Shown here: positions 59,213 to 64,000 of the stretch, piece after piece
How positions within the stretch are numbered: the first letter of the stretch is position 1
How the letters are laid out: the number at the start of each line of letters is the position of its first letter
DNA from: Bathymodiolus brooksi
Taxonomy: Eukaryota; Mollusca; Bivalvia; Mytilida; Modiolidae
DNA length: 64,000 nt
Direction of reading: 5' to 3'
NCBI GenBank assembly: GCA_963680875.1
Contig: OY804578.1
Location: 3,348,001-3,412,000, forward strand
Translations under genes and position numbers: made by a program
The notes under the pieces: generated by a model
What the model saw: the letters and a program-made list of their open reading frames with translations, nothing else
Databases searched by the model: none
What the model was told of the DNA's origin: nothing

Positions 59213-61534
59213 AAGATGAACTGTGAGCTAATGCTCACCTATGATACCCCCGCTCTTCAGCAAACAGGAAGTAGGAATCTGACAGGTCAAAAAACGCTCC
59301 CCATGATATGAGGTACTTATATGAACCTTGTGACCAAATATCAGATTTCTGCCATCGATAGTTCATTAGTTGCTGAGAAAAATGCGACGAAAAATGAGCA
59401 TATATGTTCAATGTGTATAAAAATCAACAAAGTCGGCAAACAGGAAGTAGGAATCTGATGGGTCCAAAAACGTTTCCCACGATATGGGGTACCTATATGA
59501 AGCTTGTGACCAAATATCAGATCTCTACCATCAATAGTTGCTGAGAAAAATGTGACAAAAAATGTGCATATATGTTCAATGTGTATAAAAACCAACTAAG
59601 TCGACAAACAGGAAGTAGGAATCTGACGGGTCCAAAAACGCTTCCCACAATATGGCATACCTATATGAAGCTTGTGACCAAATATCAGATTCCTGTCATC
59701 AATAGTTGTTTAGAAAATGCGACGAAAAATGTGCACATACAAATGTATATGTTCAATGTGTATAAAAATCAACAAAGTCGGCAAACAGGAAGTAGGAATC
59801 TGATGGGTCCAAAAACACTTCCCACGATATGGGGTACCGATATGAAGCTTATGACCAAATATCAGATTTCTGCCATCAATAGTTGCTGAGAAAAATGTGA
59901 TGAAAAATGTGCATATATGATCAATGTGTATAAAAACCAACTAAGTCGGCAAACAGGAAGTAGGAATCTGACGGGTCCAAAAACGCTACCCACAATATGG
60001 TATAACTAAATGAAGCTTGTGACCAAATATCAGATTCCTGTCATCAATAGTTGCTGAGAAAAATGCGACGAAAAATGTGCATATACAAATGTGTTAAATG
60101 TGTATAAAAATCAACAAAATCGGCAAACAGGAAGTAGGAATCTGATGGATCCAAAAACGCTTCCCACGATATGGGGTACCTATATGAAGCTTGTGACCAA
60201 ATATCAGATTTCTGCCATCAATAGTTCATTACTTGCTGAGAAAAATGCGACGAAAAATGAGCATATATGTTCAATGTGTTTAAAAATCAACAAAGTCGGC
60301 AAACAGGAAGTAGGAATCTGATCGGTTCAAAATCGCTTCCAATGATATGGGGTACCTATATGAAGCTTGTGACCAAATATCAGATTTCTGCCATCAATAG
60401 TTCATTACTTGCTGAGAAAAATGCGACGAAAAATGAGCATATATGTTCAATGTGTTTAAAAATCAACAAAGTCGGCAAACAGGAAGTAGGAATCTGATCA
60501 GTTCAAAAACGCTTCCCATGATATGGGGTACCTATATGAAGCTTGTGACCAAATATCAGATTTCTGCCATCAATAGTTGCTCAGAAAAATGTGACGAAAA
60601 ATGTGCATATATGTTCAATGTGTATAAAAATCAACAAAGTTGGCAAACAGGAAGTAGGAATCTGATGGGTCCAAAAACGTTTCCCACGATATGGGGTACC
60701 TATATGAAGCTTGTGACCAAATATCAGATCTCTACCATCAATAGTTGCTGAGAAAAATGTGACAAAAAATGTGCATATATGTTCAATGTGTATAAAAACC
60801 AACTAAGTCGACAAACAGGAAGTTGGAATCTGACGGGTCCAAAAACGCTTCCCACAATATGGCATACCTATATGAAGCTTGTGACCAAATATCAGATTCC
60901 TGTCATCAATAGTTGTTTAGAAAATGCGACGAAAAATGTGCATATACAAATGTATATGTTCAATGTGTATAAAAATCAACAAAGTCGGCAAACAGGAAGT
61001 AGGAATCTGATGGATCCAAAAACGCTTCCCACGATATGGGGTACCTATATGAAGCTTGTGACCAAATATCAGATTTCTGCCATCAATAGTTCATTACTTG
61101 CTGAGAAAAATGCGACGAAAAATGAGCATATATGTTCAATGTGTTTAAAAATCAACAAAGTCGGCAAACAGGAAGTAGGAATCTGATCGGTTCAAAAACG
61201 CTTCCCATGATATGGGGTACCTATATGAAGCTTGTGACCAAATATCAGATTTCTGCCATCAATAGTTGCTCAGAAAAATGTGACGAAAAATGTGCATATA
61301 TGTTCAATGTGTATAAAAACCAACTAAGTCGGCAAACAGGAAGTGGAAATCTGACGGGTCCAAAAACGCTACCCACAATATGGTATACATATATGATTCT
61401 TGTGACCAAATATCAGATTTCTGCCATCAACAGTTACTGAGAAAAATGCGACGAAAAATATCTTGGACAGACGGAAGGACGGACAAAGGTAAAACAGTAT
61501 ATCCTCCTCCCCCTTTGGGGAGCAGGGGTATAAT
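59213..61534 (+). mobile_element. family B repeat, copy B2 (2.3 kb), nested
   Basis: Starts AAGATGAACTGTGAGCTAAT and ends GGAGCAGGGGTATAAT. About thirteen units of 165-176 bp. A GGACGGACAAAGG stretch precedes the end. It lies inside the 58565-61616 transposon, bordered on both sides by GTGGT..TACCCCAAA sequence. Confidence 0.87.
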
Positions 61535-61616
61535 AATTAAAATTCTGGTGGTAGTACCCCAAATTATTGACGGAATTCCGACCCCCCCCCCCAGGTATTT
61601 TTTCCTGGAAAAGCCT

Positions 61617-61670
61617 TAATATGATATGGTACATTATAAATTCATATAGCATCAGAGTGAGGGGCTACAT
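61617..61670. repeat. 80-bp minisatellite, partial unit
   Basis: A continuation of the 58321 array between two insertions (TAATATGATATGGTACATTA to GAGGGGCTACAT). Confidence 0.85.
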
Positions 61671-62995
61671 CAGAATTCCCGAAACTTGCTGAGAAGTTGT
61701 CAGTCATTCGAACTGACAGACATGAAAATCTTGTCAGACCGAAAAATATTTTGCCGGTCCGAAAAAAAAGTCCCAAAAAATTCACTGTCACATGCATAAT
61801 GTTTAGTTTGGCCTTTTTAGAGTGATTTACCCTAGTATTAGCAATTGGGCACCTTATTTCACCTCTGGTTTTTATAGAGATTAAAGTAATTCAATTTTCA
61901 GTTTTCAGTGTTGTTCAAAATTGTATATGTTATGTCTTTTATAGTGTGTGTCTCGAGTTTTGTTGTTTTGATGACCTTGTACTATAGGTCAATGGTTGCA
62001 TGAAAGACGTCATGTCATTGGCTAATATATATACAAATAACCAATCGTGTCGTGATCGTCTTCACAAATGGGTTTGGTTGAAACCGGAAATGTATAAAAG
62101 GGGTACAATGAAAATTATGTAATTTAAAAATAAAATTAAACACTGATCAATGCCTTTCAGACAAAATCTGAGGTAACTATTATACCAAACATTCGGTATT
62201 AGAGTTGGCGGAAAAAAAAAAATCTGTCTGACATTGGGTCAGACAGGAACTGGGGTTCTGTCTTACCCATGGGCTTTGCGTCTGTCCCACCATTTTTTTG
62301 TAATATTGTATATAACCTGTCAAATTTTGTTTTTTTTATACAGAACTGAATGCAAGATTATCTATAGCCATGATCATTAAACAACTCAATTAAATGTTTT
62401 TCTGTATACATATTTTTATCTAAAAAGATAAGGCAGATATAGCCAACAATCCGTATCTAATGGTCCGATCACGTTCCGAATATTATACATCAATGTCAGT
62501 TTCCGGTTTACCTACATTTTTAATTTCAGTTAAGAATATGAATCTGCTGTCATCTTCAATATATAAGCATCTCAAAACATATTTAATTAAACACAAACAA
62601 TCTTTGATACTTGGGGAGTGTGGAAGTCAACTTATTTCTGTGCTCAATAATACATTTCAGTTTTAATGTTCCACGTTTTGCAGGTGCTGGTTCCTACTAA
62701 AAGGATGTTTACATTTACGTACATTTGTATAGGAGTTTCGATTACAAAGAGGAACGTGTCGGTCTGACAGAATAAATAAACAAATTTCAAGTCTCTGTCT
62801 GACATTTAAATAAAACTGAAAACGGAATTTAATGCCATTGGCAGTGGAAACTGGGAGGGAATAAATTTCAATCGCCGGTCCTTTCAAATATCTATGTTTT
62901 ACCAGACATTCGGTCCGATATATATTTTGAAATCGTCGGTCCTACTGCATTTCTGTCGGTCAAGACCGACAGCCTGACGGTTTTCGGGAAGTCTG
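61671..62995. mobile_element. 1.3-kb transposon with CAGA-TTCCCGAAA ends
   Basis: The left end is CAGAATTCCCGAAAC and the inverse of the right end is CAGACTTCCCGAAAAC. TACAT is duplicated at 61666-61670 and 62996-63000, inside an 80-bp array unit. The ends are rich in GTCGGTC/GACCGAC-type motifs. No transposase is recognised, and short ORFs lack domains. Confidence 0.8.
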
Positions 62996-63000
62996 TACAT

Positions 63001-63269
63001 AAGTTCCTCTAATAATTTGTTATATCTAATATGATATGGTACCATATAAATTCCTATAGCATAAGAGTGAGGGGCTAGATAAGTTCCTCTAATAATTTGT
63101 TTTTACCTAATATGATATGGTACCTTATAAATTCCTATAGCATAAGGATGAGGGGCTAGATAAGTTCCTCTAATAATTTGCTTTATCTAATATGATATGG
63201 TACCTTATGAATTCCTATAGCATAAGGATGAGGGGCTAGATAAGTTCCTCTGATAATTTGTTTTATCTA
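63001..63269. repeat. 80-bp minisatellite, about 3.4 units
   Basis: The third piece of the 80-bp array. Its last unit ends at TTTTATCTA exactly as at 58564, where the second transposon copy begins. Confidence 0.9.
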
Positions 63270-63654
63270 AGGGCTTTTCCAGGAAAAAATACCCAGTAGG
63301 GTCGGAATGCCATTGATTTTTTTTTATCTAGGTGGGGGCGTAAAACGTATTTCTTTTATGGGCTTGTTGTCAAATTTCTATTTAATTAATCGTGGTTGTC
63401 GGTATTTTTACCATTTCGGTATATTAAAATAGATCTACTTGCCGGCAAGTCGTGTCACTGTGTTGTTCGTTAAACGGTGTATAATATTCGGCTGTTTGTT
63501 CTGCGATTTCGCTTCTTTTGCGCGATTTTTAAGCCAAATTGTCTCCCTTTATCTTCCGAAATATTCCGAATGATATGCTATGTAAAAGATAGAGAAATAC
63601 GAATGATGAACTGGTACCTGGTTCTTTTATTTTCGTTCCTGGGTTCCGAGATAA

Positions 63655-63769
63655 AAAGTACCAGTCGAAAATGAAACGTGGTCAAATGCCGAAATGGACT
63701 GGGATAATGAACATATTTGCCACTGGTTAACAGCCGTGGGCCTGGGGGAATATGTTCAGGTGTTTAGAG
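63655..63769 (+). pseudogene. SAM-domain-like exon fragment (copy 2)
   Basis: Same reading frame and donor as 58950-59064. All differences that I see within the coding part are silent or absent (GCT/GCC for the Ala before VGL), which is weak evidence that the frame is young rather than selected. Confidence 0.55.
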
Positions 63770-63917
63770 GTATGTTTGTCAAACTAGGTATCACAGGAAA
63801 GGAATCGTCTGTTTTCGGCGGTATACAGATTTTATCAGTCTGTTTCAAATTTAATTTCTATTTTCTAGCTGGGGGTCATTTTAAGTATTTATATTTATAT
63901 GGTGGTACCCCAAAAAT

Positions 63918-64000
63918 AAGATGAACTGTGAGCTAATGCTCACCTATGATACCCCCGCTCTTCAGCAAACAGGAAGTAGGAATCTGACGGGTCAAAAAAC
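63918..64000 (+). mobile_element. family B repeat, copy B3, start only
   Basis: AAGATGAACTGTGAGCTAAT through GTCAAAAAAC, identical in layout to the start of B2. It runs off the window. Confidence 0.8.

Larger units (their letters stand above)
58565..61616. mobile_element. 3.05-kb TA-flanked transposon with captured exon
   Basis: The left end is AGGGCTTTTCCAGGAAAAAA and the inverse of the right end is AGGCTTTTCCAGGAAAAAAT. The TA duplication is at 58563-58564 and 61617-61618, within an 80-bp array unit, which suggests the Tc1/mariner group. Inside are a SAM-like exon (58950-59064) and family B copy B2. No transposase is seen. A second copy starts at 63270 at the same position of the same array unit. 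Confidence 0.83.
63270..64000. mobile_element. second copy of the SAM-carrying transposon, cut by window end
   Basis: It is nearly identical to 58565-59300 (offset 4705 bp), with the same TA site and the same flanking array sequence. It includes the start of a family B copy at 63918. The right end is outside the window. Confidence 0.85.

Overview
This is a stretch of animal genome, most likely from a bivalve mollusc. That guess rests on intron-split LDL-receptor modules, tRNA-derived SINEs with a conserved CTCCGGCTTCCTCCACCA core, and two repeat families typical of bivalve genomes as I know them (starts ACTAGAGGCTCAGGTGAGCC and GATGAACTGTGAGCTAATGC). No bacterial gene, CRISPR array, rRNA or standalone tRNA is visible.

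The one host gene I can support is on the minus strand and is incomplete at both ends. It is a piece of a large LDL-receptor-related protein (LRP). Read from high to low coordinates: the last visible YWTD beta-propeller blade (55977-55836), an EGF-like module (47952-47758), then seven LDLa modules in six exons (44207-44091, 18982-18866, 16890-16765, 13550-13305 with two modules, 10386-10234, 7553-7428). From the 3' end of the YWTD exon onward every junction is phase 1, so all later exons are symmetric 1-1 and their lengths are multiples of three. The exons total about 1.2 kb of the 64 kb.

The rest is intron or repeat. Nearly every intron holds its own minisatellite: 51, 82, 60, about 45, 41, 66, about 45, 86, about 34 and 50 bp units. 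Three of these arrays (41, 66 and 86 bp) are tandem copies of the 3' end of the neighbouring LDLa exon plus its 5' splice site, so the true donor is followed by dozens of decoys. On the acceptor side of the 16.8 kb exon, a half exon plus its 3' splice site is triplicated. The 82-bp array is instead derived from the body of a SINE.

The 25-kb intron between the LDLa exons at 44.1 and 18.9 kb was largely one 86-bp array. It has been split by nested insertions: four long repeats of family A, one of family B, a dead non-LTR retrotransposon, a TA-flanked inverted-repeat element carrying a SINE, about 760-bp inverted repeats 12.7 kb apart, and several palindromes of about 150 bp. Upstream of the gene fragment (56-64 kb) lie another family A copy, an 80-bp minisatellite and a TA-flanked transposon of about 3 kb carrying a SAM-domain-like exon. 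That transposon is present twice at an identical site, as part of a 4.7-kb tandem duplication.

All exon borders are read by eye from GT/AG signals, reading phase and module consensus. Copy numbers are estimates from array length divided by unit length.
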